Below, one piece after another: positions 12,213 to 22,713 of a stretch of 64,000 nucleotides of DNA. Source of the DNA: Calonectria ilicicola (Eukaryota; Ascomycota; Sordariomycetes; Hypocreales; Nectriaceae); NCBI GenBank assembly GCA_020809705.1, contig CP085828.1, forward strand, positions 186,001 through 250,000, written 5' to 3'. The position numbers were made by a program, and so were the translations under genes. Position 1 is the first letter of the stretch. Each line of letters opens with the position of its first letter. A model generated the notes under the pieces. The model saw only the letters and a program-made list of their open reading frames with translations. It was not told the origin of the DNA and did not search any database.

Positions 12213-13376
12213 ATGGCCCTAAAACTTGGGCCAGCAGCAATCATGGGCGACGCCAAGTTCAATCCCAATATCGTCGACCTCGACACTGCCGACCCTCGCC
12301 AAATCATTTGCTACTTGGCAGGAGAAAAAGCAAATAATAGCAAAAATGTTGGAACGAGGGTAGCTGGACTGTTTGTTATTCTCGTCATATCCACCGGCAC
12401 GACCCTGTTTCCCGTCATCGCCACCCGAGTCAGTCGGCTGAGGATCCCTCTCTATGGCTATCTATTTGCTCGTTATTTTGGCGCAGGTGTTATCGTTGCC
12501 ACGGCTTTCATTCATCTTTTGGATCCAGCTTACGGGAGCATTGGTCCAGCCAGCTGTGTGGGAATGACTCGGGGCTGGGTGTCCTTTTCATGGCCGCCTG
12601 CTTTAGCTATGGTAGCGAGCATTGGTATATTTTTGGTCGACTTTTTGGCAGAATATTACGTTGAGATGCGTTTTGGAATTGTCAATGTCGACACTGAGGC
12701 CATCATAACAAAGGGACCGGCAAACCCACAAGCCCCGCCTGTACGTGAGCGCCACGATTCGGTCGCCTCAGAGCGCAATGCTCTTTTTCAGAGACGAGCC
12801 AGCGTTGCGTCGACGGCACTAAACGATAGGTATGAGATTGAGGAGCTAAAAGAGCAGGAGGAAGACGCACGCGAAGCCGCTTCGGGATTTCAATCGCAAA
12901 TTGCTGCATTTCTCGTGCTCGAATTTGGCGTCCTCCTCCATAGCGTCATTATTGGCCTAAACTTTGGTTCCTCCAGCGATGGAATCAAGACCTTGTTTCC
13001 GGTCATTGTGTTTCACCAGTCATTTGAGGGACTGGGGATCGGTGCCCGACTTAGTGCTATTCCGTTTCCCGATCGATATCGTTGGATGCCTTGGGCATTG
13101 TGTTTAGCTTATGGATTAACAACACCTATTTCCATTGGCATTGGAATTGGCGTACAGGCCAGTTACAACGGCAATACATTTACTGCCAACATCGTATCTG
13201 GAGTCCTCAGTGCCATATCAGCCGGAGTTCTTCTCTACGCGGGGTTCGTTGAGATGCTCGCCCGAGATTTTCTTTTTAACCCCAATCGAACGAATGACAA
13301 AACTCGACTTGCGTTTATGCTTGTTTCTATGTACATGGGTGTGGCCCTTATGTCCTTGCTTGGGAAGTGGGCGTAA
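12213..13376 (+). CDS. ZIP-family zinc/iron transporter (plasma-membrane type)
   Basis: A single-exon protein of 387 aa from the ATG at 12213, which has A at -3 and G at +4. An ATG at 12192 has a poorer context, and one at 12243 is also possible. There are three hydrophobic segments near the N-terminus, then a hydrophilic loop with charged and Ser-rich sequence, then five segments. The metal-path signatures of the family are present: HSVIIGLNFG in TM IV and HQSFEGLGIGARL in TM V, with FARYFGAGVIVATAFIHLLDPAYG earlier in the protein. This matches the Zrt1/Zrt2 class of fungal divalent metal importers. The variable cytoplasmic loop lacks an obvious His cluster. Its presence between two possible cluster genes may be accidental. 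Confidence 0.94.
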   Translation: MALKLGPAAIMGDAKFNPNIVDLDTADPRQIICYLAGEKANNSKNVGTRVAGLFVILVISTGTTLFPVIATRVSRLRIPLYGYLFARYFGAGVIVATAFIHLLDPAYGSIGPASCVGMTRGWVSFSWPPALAMVASIGIFLVDFLAEYYVEMRFGIVNVDTEAIITKGPANPQAPPVRERHDSVASERNALFQRRASVASTALNDRYEIEELKEQEEDAREAASGFQSQIAAFLVLEFGVLLHSVIIGLNFGSSSDGIKTLFPVIVFHQSFEGLGIGARLSAIPFPDRYRWMPWALCLAYGLTTPISIGIGIGVQASYNGNTFTANIVSGVLSAISAGVLLYAGFVEMLARDFLFNPNRTNDKTRLAFMLVSMYMGVALMSLLGKWA

Positions 13377-13842
13377 TGTTAGTTGGCAGTCAGATAACAT
13401 CCAGAAGGGTCGGTTGGGTTAAAACATATTTACAACGCGGACGGTATTTCTACCGGTAATGATTCATCAAGTAATCCCGCCAAAGGACCCGGAGAGCTTT
13501 GAAGACATGCTGTGTTTCCTGCAGGATTTTGCTGAGTTGCAATCGGCTTGGGTTAGTGAGTTTTGGCGAAGCATACAAGGTTATTTATGAATGAAGAGCA
13601 CATGGGCGCGTTTCCTAGCTTAGCTTCTTTTAATGGGAATTAAGAGAGGAATAGTAAGTGCATTGGTAGTTATGGGAAAGAAGATAGAGAAATAGATATT
13701 CTCTGCTAAATAGATGACAATGCCCGAGAGGGCCTTGGAGGGTAGCTACAGGCGTTGAAGCGATGTACGCGAGATACGAATATATGTTGTAGATACATCT
13801 AATGAAAGCTAGAAGCTTCAATCAAAACACCAAATCCTTGTA
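13377..13842. other. shared 3' region of ZIP transporter and P450
   Basis: 466 nt between two convergent genes. AT-rich, with no coding frame or structured RNA that I can recognise. It probably holds both 3' untranslated regions. Confidence 0.6.
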
Positions 13843-15452
13843 TCATCTTTTCTTCAAGCTGCAAATGAGGCCCTCCTGCTGCACAAACCACACATTCTTT
13901 GTTTTCCATTCTGCCTCAGGGTCTGCCAATGAGATCTCAAACCTCCTGAGGAGTTCAGGAATAACCTTCGCCATTTCCATCAGGGCAATGTGTTTGCCAA
14001 TGCAGGTACGTGCTCCCCCACCAAATGCAAAAATTGACTGATCCATTGTTTTCATTTCGTCCTCAGACGCACCTATCCATCTCTCTGGCTTGAACGAGTC
14101 GGGATCCGGAAATACATCTGGATCATATTGAGTGACCCATGCGTTAATTCCAACGATTGTTCCTTCAGGGAGGTGTTTCCCGCATATCATGGCTCCACCT
14201 TGGGGTACATGGCGTTCCAAAAGCAGACCTACGGAAGGATGAATTCTGATCCCTTCTTTAATAACGGCTTGCATGTATGGCAAGTGTGCTGTTGACTCTT
14301 TGAAAGATATTGGCTGGCTGAGCTTTCCTTGAGCAGCCGCATTGTCAATTTCCTGAACGGTCTTCTGCATGACCGTAGGATTTTTCAGCAAGTAATATAA
14401 CACGGCTCTAATGGCAATGGCAGTGGTGTCTGACCCTGCAAAAACATTGGCGCTCAGATGTACTATAAGATCGCGCGTTGACATTTTTTCAGGCGTTGCA
14501 AGCTTGATGGCGTACCACTTGCTGAGCATGTCCCCACGTTGTTCCAGTGCCTCCACGTCAAGTTCGCCGCCCTTTTTTAGACCCCCGATCCCATCAGTGC
14601 CGAGTGCTGAGTTTATAGCTTTCAGGGTAAACATAACGACCTGATTCCAGTTTTCCATGGATGGGAGAAGATATGGGAGAAGGGGGTTTCCCAGTAATAA
14701 GTTGTGCCAAGCGGGAACCTGACCGATTGTACTTGCATAATCCTATTTTGGTTAGCGGTATCCAGACACATGCCTTGTTTACTTACCAGCATGCCCTCAA
14801 TGCCCGTAATCATACCGTCAACATCTTTCCCCGTCTCCAGGAAGCCAAGCTTTTGTGCAAACGAGATTTCTCCCATCACGTCAAATGTATAAAACTGGAT
14901 CCATTCGCCAAGATTGACCACTTCTTTATTCTGAGCGAACTGTGACAGCTTTGCAATGAGTATGTCTCCGCATGAGTTAACCGCAGGTTCATTGGTCAAG
15001 AGAGTCGATAGACTAAATGCATTGGCGATAGGCTTTTTCATTTGGCGGTGGTAGACTTCATCTCGGGTGCCGAAGAGGTTCATCTGTGGCTTTCCTTGCC
15101 ACACAATAGACTGGATGGGGTAAAATGCGCTCTTGGTATAGCCCGATTTGAGTCCGTAAATGTTTTTAATCTCTCGAGGATCGGAGACAGACACATGATT
15201 GGGACCAATTCGGACGAGATTGCCATATTTGCGGTGTAAATCAATCGCTGTCTTGTGTGCTTGGCCATGGCGTACATTGTTCCAGCGCCAAAGCGCAGTG
15301 TAGGCCGCTAGTGTAGGGCCTGGTATAACCCAGAGACCATGGCGGAACTTGTTTCTGAGAGAAGTCAAAACCAACAGACATATCATGAAAGTAATAACCA
15401 ATCCAGAAGTTGAGCATGTTGACAATGCTGTGGGTATACATAAATTGTCCAT
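13843..15452 (-). CDS. cytochrome P450 monooxygenase, pisatin-demethylase-like
   Basis: Two exons (15452-14787 and 14742-13843) flank a 44-nt intron with GTAAGT donor and CGCTAAC branch site, giving 521 aa. An N-terminal membrane anchor (residues about 15-32) is followed by a Pro-rich hinge (IPGPTLAAY). The I-helix AGSDTT lies at 324-329, ExxR (EGIR) at 385-388, PERW at 441-444, and the heme loop FGGGARTCIG carries the proximal thiolate Cys469. The stretch FGTRDEVYHRQMKKPIANA is typical of the pisatin-demethylase-like group. It would be an ER-anchored oxidase needing NADPH-P450 reductase. Its substrate is unknown. Proximity to the PKS (6 kb) makes polyketide tailoring possible, but detoxification of plant or other xenobiotics is equally in character. 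Confidence 0.95.
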
Positions 15453-16986
15453 GGTGAATAGCTAATTTATCTGGATTGTGGAAGCAACTCAGACTGGTGG
15501 GTCTAAATGAAGAAGAGAGAGGGGCACGGAATAGATGTGCAGGCTGAATTTTAGACACTCGAGGGGTGTCTTAAATAGTTCACTGGAGGTTCAAACCTGT
15601 AGGGTTGTCGAGCTCATGCAATGCCATCTGTTCTATTGAGGCTCTGCATGTCGACGAGGTGACCCCGCATTCATCATGATTATTCGGTGGTAGTGAAAAT
15701 CAACTGCCGAAGATCACTGCTAATAGTGGAAGATAGCCCCAACAAGCCCGCTGCAACACGAGAATTATTGGTGGCTTGATTGGCTGCATGAGGATGACTG
15801 CATATAGGTGGCTGCCTCAATAGATCTCACTTGTCTTGCCGACAACACCACCACCAATCGGAAACTGCGTGCGATAATCAAGCCATGAAACATGCAGGGG
15901 AAATTCCTTGCGGCGTAGCGGCACATTTAACTCGAATCAGAAACCCTGTCGAAGGGACATGTGGCAGAGGAATATGTGCGCAGGAGACGGTCGCGTATGC
16001 TGAAAAGCGGTACGCCTAATACCTGGATAAAAGCGATTTTCAGTCAGCTCTTGGTGGGTGTGAACGAAACCCCGCGATCCAAGACTAATGGGTCCAATGT
16101 TTTAGAATCTGGATATGCCCGCCCGTTTATTGGTGGACGTAAGACAAAGTGAAAAGCGCTGGTGGTGTCCACATTACGCATGTGGGAAAGTGGTAAACCT
16201 GGGGTGCAACCTGCTCCTGTCCCTTTAATTATTAATGCCTCATTTCGCTTATAGTGTTGCTTTGGTGAAAGAAAAAGAAAATCGGGAGGATGTCACAAAT
16301 ACCTGAGGATGATCGACTAGACCAAACGGGTAGTGGTGATTAACCCGGTTGATCGTTCCACTACAAGCAACTCACCCGCCATCTTTCATTTCATCCTCTT
16401 AGTCGTCCAAACGTAGAGAGAAAGGGCTGGGCTACCTATAGGTGCAGTGAGCCGCACTGTGTCAATACTCATTTCTGACTATCTCGCAACGGAGAGGCAC
16501 GCGTTACCTAGTATCCAAGGCGACGCGACACCATTCGTGCCTAGTGCGAAAGAGGAGTCCAACTCTGGCTAATCAGTATTGTGGCTGAACCTACACTGAT
16601 GATCCCTCCCCAGTGGCGTACGGTCGCTCGCTTCATTGGAATTGGAACGCCGCCACCCTGTATATAATGAACTTTTTCCAGACAAAAAGTCTTTCAGGGG
16701 TACTCCTAAGTCCAAACTTGATGAGTGAGACAGAATTGCCAGTGTGGCAAAATCAGCCATGGTAAAAGGTAGGCCACACCCACCAACACAGCTTCATGCC
16801 GCCCAGGAAGCTGTGTTTATGAATGAAATTTAATGACAAATTTGGTGCAGAGCTACAAAGTAAACCGAGTATCAGACAGTCATCATGGTTTTCCCACCCT
16901 AACGGCTAGTTCAATTTATACCTCATGTTCTGGACCCGACAATCAACCCTGCTGACATCACTATTTCAGTAATAATTTGTGCAATC
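15453..16986. other. divergent intergenic region between P450 and Pth11-like gene
   Basis: About 1.5 kb between two divergent start codons. A CTATTTAAG element on the minus strand near 15570 could be the P450 TATA-like box. Short frames are scattered on both strands without motifs. No repeat or RNA gene seen. Confidence 0.5.
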
Positions 16987-18279
16987 ATGGCCGTAAAAGA
17001 ACACGGGATACTGTGTGTTGCTGTCTCCTGGACCCTGACAATGACTGTATTACTTTTTGTGGTCCTGCGCATCCACAACCGCATTGCTCTTGGGCATTCA
17101 TTTGGGCTTGATGATGTGACGTTCGTAATCGCTTTTGTGGGTGCTCATTGTGCTTTTTTGTTCACAAATATCGCTGTTGACAAATTACAAAGGCATTGCT
17201 CTTATTTACCAGCATTCTCATTACCCTCTCATCATACTATGGCTTTGGTCAGTCATATACTCCACCCGGTGGTGATACTGCCAAGGCGCTGTTTTACGAG
17301 ACAATCGGCATAATGGTTGTCAGTACTGGAATATTTGTTGTCCGATTTTCACTTGGACTATTCCTGCTCCGCATTTTCCAGGAGCGTTGGCAAAAATTGG
17401 TGATATGGGGTGCCATAAATATCCTGGCTGTAGCTTCGACCATCGCCATGGCATTTTTTTGGACCGACTGCACACCGGTCGCATATCATTGGGATCGTCG
17501 AATACAAGGAGGCCGCTGCCAAAACAGGTTTATCCCTTCAATTTATGTGGTTTCAGGTAGGGGATTTCCATGCCGAACAACTGACTTGATAGCAGCATCT
17601 GGTGCAAGGCGAGCATGTTAACGTTGACAAACTAGGTCTTTATGTATTGGCCGACTTCTTTTTTGCATTATTCCCGTGGCTTATCATATGGAACACCAAC
17701 ATTAGACGTCGCGACAAGATTTTGGTTGTCTTTAGCCTTAGCCTAGGTGCCCTGTGAGCCATCTCTATGCAGTAATTTTCGATGACATGCCGACTTAATG
17801 CCGTTATAGCGGTGGTGTGTGTGGGATTGTACGATCAACCACAATAAAAGTATTGGCAAATCCTGACACCATGCTGAGTACGTCGTATCCTCTAAATAAC
17901 TTTCAGGACATGCAATCTAAGATCATAAATAGGAACGAGTGTGGCGGCAGCGCTTGCTGGAATAGGAGAATTGGCGATCGCTTTGATGTGCACCGGAGTT
18001 CCTGTCTGTCTGCCGTTTTTCGTCCAACTATATGATAGGTGGCATATCAGTGCTCAAAATAGTGAAAGCGAGTGTTCTGGGCGATTGCGCAATAACGAGC
18101 CTATGGCAGAGCACGGCGTCGCTGGCAAGCCATCAACTCTGATTGGGATGGCCCGTAAATTCGGAGTTCCATTGAGTGGAGTTGAATCGCGTCTTGAGAT
18201 TGGGCAGAGTGACGATGAGGTTGTCTTACATCGATGTCGAGAGGCCCATAGCCGAGAACAGCATGCAGAAGTCTCGTAA
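16987..18279 (+). CDS. rhodopsin-domain integral membrane protein (Pth11-like GPCR family)
   Basis: The raw frames look broken, but four short introns (17137-17192, 17557-17635, 17754-17809, 17878-17932) restore one 348-aa protein from five exons (150, 364, 118, 68, 347 nt). It has seven hydrophobic segments and family landmarks: SFGLDD after TM1, SSYYGFGQ in the first extracellular loop, FWTDCTPVAYHWD, and LFPWLIIW before the cytoplasmic loop RRRDKI. The last helix GELAIALMCTGVPVCLPFF is followed by a roughly 80-residue cytoplasmic tail. Fungal proteins of this domain include Pth11-like candidate surface sensors; the ligand is unknown and most members are uncharacterised. No CFEM domain precedes the helices. 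Confidence 0.85.
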
Positions 18280-18566
18280 TCAATTTACGATCCGATATGA
18301 TCACTGAAAAATTGTAATTTACTGTTACTTTGCGGAGAATAGGGAGTGGTGAGATGCGCTTGGGCAAGTCATTCTGATGCAGTGAGTGCACGGGCCGATA
18401 ACGGTAGTTAAATGCAGCTCAAGTCTCTCAAGAGATGAGTTTTTGACCCGTTTTATGGCTATATTTCAAAATCGCAGCATATTGATATCCAATTAACTGG
18501 ACAATACCCAGTCGAAGGCTCGGAGTCTGAGGTGATGAAATTTGCAAGTAAATTCACCCGCAGCAC

Positions 18567-18638
18567 GGTTCCATGGTCTAACGGTTATGACTGCGGATTC
18601 TGATTCCGCCAGCGAGGGTTCGACTCCCTCTGGGACCT
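18567..18638 (+). tRNA. tRNA-Gln (anticodon CTG)
   Basis: The 72-nt sequence folds as a cloverleaf without intron. The acceptor stem GGTTCCA pairs with TGGGACC (one T-G pair). The anticodon stem GCGGA/TCCGC carries loop TTCTGAT with anticodon CTG, which reads CAG. The T-arm GAGGG/CCCTC holds the internal promoter B box GGTTCGACTCC at 18617-18627; the A box is TGGTCTAACGG from 18574. CCA is not encoded, as expected in eukaryotes. Confidence 0.96.
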
Positions 18639-18641
18639 GTC

Positions 18642-18646
18642 TTTTT
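18642..18646 (+). terminator. RNA polymerase III terminator of tRNA-Gln
   Basis: A run of five T four bases after the tRNA 3' end is the normal minimal Pol III stop signal. Confidence 0.8.
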
Positions 18647-20164
18647 ACCTGAGAATTTATGGTCTTATTTCATACAGCAGCACTTTTTTTTTTCGGAGGG
18701 CAAATGCAAGCGGGTTGTGACGTGTATGGACGCGGATGATTGGCCTAAAAACAGCATAAGCTAGCTATTGAGGGCAGCCAACCCACCACCCCGACTGATC
18801 TCTCCATTTTGTCGCCCAGTTGACATTCGCCGATACCTTGACCAAAATCCACGATGCCAACATCACAAGTGATTAAACCGTATTAAGTTCTAGGGCTGAT
18901 CACATTGGCGCCGTGCTACTTGCAAATCGCTTGCAGTTATGTTTGATTTCCATCCCGAGTCAGTTTTAGATGTCGAGTAAGATGGGGCATTCACACTTGT
19001 CACGGATGTCGTCTGGAGTTTGATACAACATATCCAAAGGAGGGTCAAGATATGAACATAATAATGGGGGGCCTTCTTAACCGAGAATTCCCAGATTAGA
19101 AATACCATGTGAAATGTTATCAGCATCTTTATACGAACTACTTAAACAAAAAAAAAAAAGACAAGAAAAAGGCTTTTTCCGTGTACTCACTCGTGTAACC
19201 AGATTCTTGTCAGCCATGCTGACTCTACGCAGACAGAAATACCTCAAAAAAAGTTTTCTGTTTCACTAGTCTACTTACTTCTGATATTTTTCAACAAGTG
19301 CCGTCTAAATTGCCCCCGCTCATCGGCCTCGGTTGTCGCTAATCATTGATAACGTACTACGCCTATTCCATTTTGAGCCTCTCTACTATAGTAGTAGGGA
19401 AGACATGACAGAATGACTCTTTCAATGTCGCGTAATCAAAACCGAAGAATCCATCAAAGCTGGACATGACATATGACTCTACCCCGCCCACCTGCCGGGA
19501 TCGCCGACATCCGTGATACCCCCCACCGGCACTCTTCTCTCTTGACCCGGAAGAGACCCCCACCGGGACGTTTATGCAACCATTATTGTTTGAATTTATC
19601 CAAGATTTCAGAGTGAATGGAGATGTGATCGTCACGATCGGAATGAAGACCTAGGTCCAGACTCTGCATCTCGGGAGCACGGCAGCAAAGTTGCATTCAA
19701 CTCACAAGGATATTCTTAGTCATACCTATAAACATTAAGTTCAATAAACTCAAACAAATAATTCCCAAGCATAGTCCGTATTTGTAGCGAATGAGAGACT
19801 GGAGTTTAAACCCACACTTTGCCTGCCCCCTACATTATAAGCGTAATAGGCAGGTCTGGGGTCCAGGGTCCAAGGGAGCCGATCCCCGCATAACCCCCGG
19901 CCTGAACTACAAAGCTATCCACGGGAAGTGCGGGGTGCATTTTAAATATGGGCGCGGATTGTGGACACTAGAACGGAGATGTGAGATGATCACTCAGGGA
20001 AAGGCTATGTTTCTCCTCTCGGATATACCGCACGCTTCAGTTGGTAATAGTTTTGGAAAAGCGGCAATTCCGAAAGCTCGCTTTATATAAGAATAATGTG
20101 TTGCTTTATTACTATCTTAGTGTTCAATGACAAGAAATCTTTTGCATTTGTTGCCGGCTTAGCC
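18647..20164. other. intergenic region upstream of the sulfatase
   Basis: About 1.5 kb without a supported gene. There are A-runs at about 19148-19159. A TATATAA element lies at 20084-20090, about 75 nt before the sulfatase ATG at 20165, and is a plausible TATA box. I see no transposon ends. Confidence 0.5.
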
Positions 20165-22171
20165 ATGAAACTCTCCGTTCCAAAGTTCATGTTCTATAAT
20201 GGACTCTCCTTACTCGTCTTGGCAAGAGGAGCCTTGGGCGAGGGATTGAACTCAAACAAAGACAAGCCAAATTTTATATTCATCATGGCAGACGACCAAG
20301 ACTTGCACCTTAATTCATTGGATTATCAGCCAGCCGTACAAACTCACTTTAAAAAACAGGGGACATTCTTTCGAAAACACTTTTGTACTATTTCTCAATG
20401 CTGTCCCTCTCGCGTGTCACTTCTCACAGGCAAGGCGGCACACAACACCAACGTGACTGCCTTGACACCGCCTTATGGTAAATGTTTTCCCCGTTGCGCG
20501 TTCCCGGCTAACATCAAACAGGGGGGTACACAGGATTTGTATCAAACGGATGGAATGAGAAGTATTTGCCTATCTGGCTCCAGGAGGCTGGCTACAATAC
20601 TTATTATACGGGAAAATTAATGAATGACCACTCCACAACAACATACAACAAACCCTATCCCAAAGGATGGAATGGAACTGATTGTAAGTTATTGACGTAT
20701 CTTAATCATACACATCTGCTAACTGGTCAAGTTTTGATTGACCCTGGAACTTACATATATTACAATTCAACAACGCAGCGTAACCGAGACCCTCCTAAAA
20801 ACAACCCCGGAATTTACTCAACAGATTTGATAGCTTCTAATGCGATCGGATTTCTCAATGAAGCTGAGGCGGCCAAAGGATCTTTTTTCCTTGGCATCAC
20901 GCCAATCGGGCCACATGGCCAGACAATAATGAACACTCATCCTGACGGGGAGGTTTCTGTCAGCTTCACTGCCCCTGTTCCCGCAGATAGACATTCAGAG
21001 CTCTTCCCAAATCTCAAAGTTCCCAGAACACCAAATTTTAATCCTACCGTAGTAAGTAAAAGATCTGAAATAGTGACGCCTAACTAACACTTTTATTAGA
21101 GCAGCGGTGCCAGTTGGATCAAGTCTCTCGACATGTTGAACAAAACAGCCATTGATTCATTTGATGATTTTTACCGAAAGCGTATCCAAGCTTTGCAAGC
21201 AGTTGATGACTTAGTCGACACCGTTATGGCTTGGCTTCATGCTCGACCCGAAATTCTGGACAACACCTACATTATGTACACGTCAGACAACGGGTTTCAC
21301 ATTGGTCAACATCGGATCGGGCCTGGAAAAGCGTGCGGCATCGAGGAGGATATCAATATACCATTTTTTATTCGAGGCCCAGGAGTTCCTAAAGGTCAAG
21401 TGGTCGATTATCCCACAACCCACACGGACATTGTGCCCACCATATTCGATCTAGCTGGCATTCCACTTCATTCAGACTTTGATGGAGAGCCAATCCCGGT
21501 CCATGGTCAAGTAAATGCTAGAGCAAATGAACACGTCAATGTTGAGTTTTGGGGCAATAATCTAGTAGAGGGCGAATACGGAAACACGGGTCCTGGACTT
21601 GTGTCTAGTTCAACGATAGATACTGCGGGAGGCTGTAAGTACAATCTCAATATATGCAGATGCAGCTAACAAATCTAGTAATCGCACTTAATAATACGTA
21701 CAAGACTGTCCGAGTCATTGGGAATGATTATAATCTCATGTATACGGTCTGGTGTACGAATGAGCATGAGCTCTATGACATGACTGTACGTACTAAGAGT
21801 TCAACTATGCTCAATTCTAATTCTTGCAGGTGGATCCATATCAAATGAACAACATTTTCCAAACCGCACGGCAGGTTGGAAAATGGTCTGTGCAAAGATT
21901 GGAGTCGAGGCTTGACGCTTTACTCATGACCCTCAAAGGGTGCAGTGGTTGGGTTTGTACTAGACCCTGGCAAAAGTTGCATCCACAAGGCAAGGTGAAG
22001 ACGTTAAATGATGCTATGGCCTCAGAATTCGACGAATTTTACCAAGCACAGCCCAAAGTCACGTTTACAAAATGCGCGGCTGGGAACATTCTCGCATATG
22101 AGGGCGCCCAGAATCCAAACGTATTTGGCGGCGACTTTATAAGAGAGGCTAGGTGGGAGGACTGGGTATAA
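20165..22171 (+). CDS. secreted arylsulfatase-type sulfatase
   Basis: Six exons (20165-20477, 20522-20683, 20732-21051, 21100-21634, 21679-21785, 21830-22171) with 44-48-nt introns encode 592 aa. A signal peptide (about residues 1-25) precedes NFIFIMADDQD, whose Asp43/Asp44 are expected calcium ligands. The type I sulfatase signature CCPSRVSLLTGK puts the formylglycine precursor at Cys79. SDNGFHIGQHR is the second metal-site motif. It would hydrolyse sulfate esters outside the cell or in the secretory path after Cys-to-formylglycine conversion. The substrate cannot be read. It resembles fungal arylsulfatases rather than choline sulfatases. An upstream in-frame ATG at 20096 would bury the signal peptide, so 20165 is preferred. 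It is convergent with the cysteine-rich gene. Confidence 0.92.
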
Positions 22172-22713
22172 ACGTTCATTCATGCTGGGCGTTGAATATA
22201 CTCCACATGGTGTAACCTATAGATTGCTCGAGACAGGACAAGAAACCAAAACTGTATTTGAGGAATTTGCGGGTCTTTATTGTTATTGGTGATTAATATG
22301 AGCAAAAGGTTTTTTTTTTTTTCGCAGCGACCCTCTGTTTCGACCACGGTCCGGGGACATTCAAGCAGGTGAGGCTTCTCATAAAGATACTACAACAGAT
22401 TATGCTTGTTATTTTTTTCAGCTTGGTTAATGAATGGCTGTGAAATGTTAAATCAATTCCACGGTTCAGTGAAGCCATTCGCCCCGCTTGCCATGCTGAG
22501 GGCTGCCTCCCTGATGAGAGGAGGAACAGGATGTCTTACATTCCAAGAGCCCTTCAATTCCCGCGATCGCAGTAAAAACTGAATTAAACCAGTAAATTAA
22601 CTAAAATATTATTGTAGAATATATACAGATCAAAGAACGTACTTTATTAATATTATACATCGAATAATATTTGCATGTTAGAATTCATAAGGAGGGTGAG
22701 TAGATTCGCTTCA
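22172..22713. other. 3' spacer between sulfatase and cysteine-rich gene
   Basis: 542 nt between convergent stop codons. It holds a T-run near 22311-22322 and AT-rich sequence at 22560-22680, consistent with 3' untranslated regions. No other feature seen. Confidence 0.5.

Noticed and set aside
16987..18279. Reading the rhodopsin-domain locus as a pseudogene
   Set aside because: Four introns with normal borders and branch-like sites restore a complete frame.
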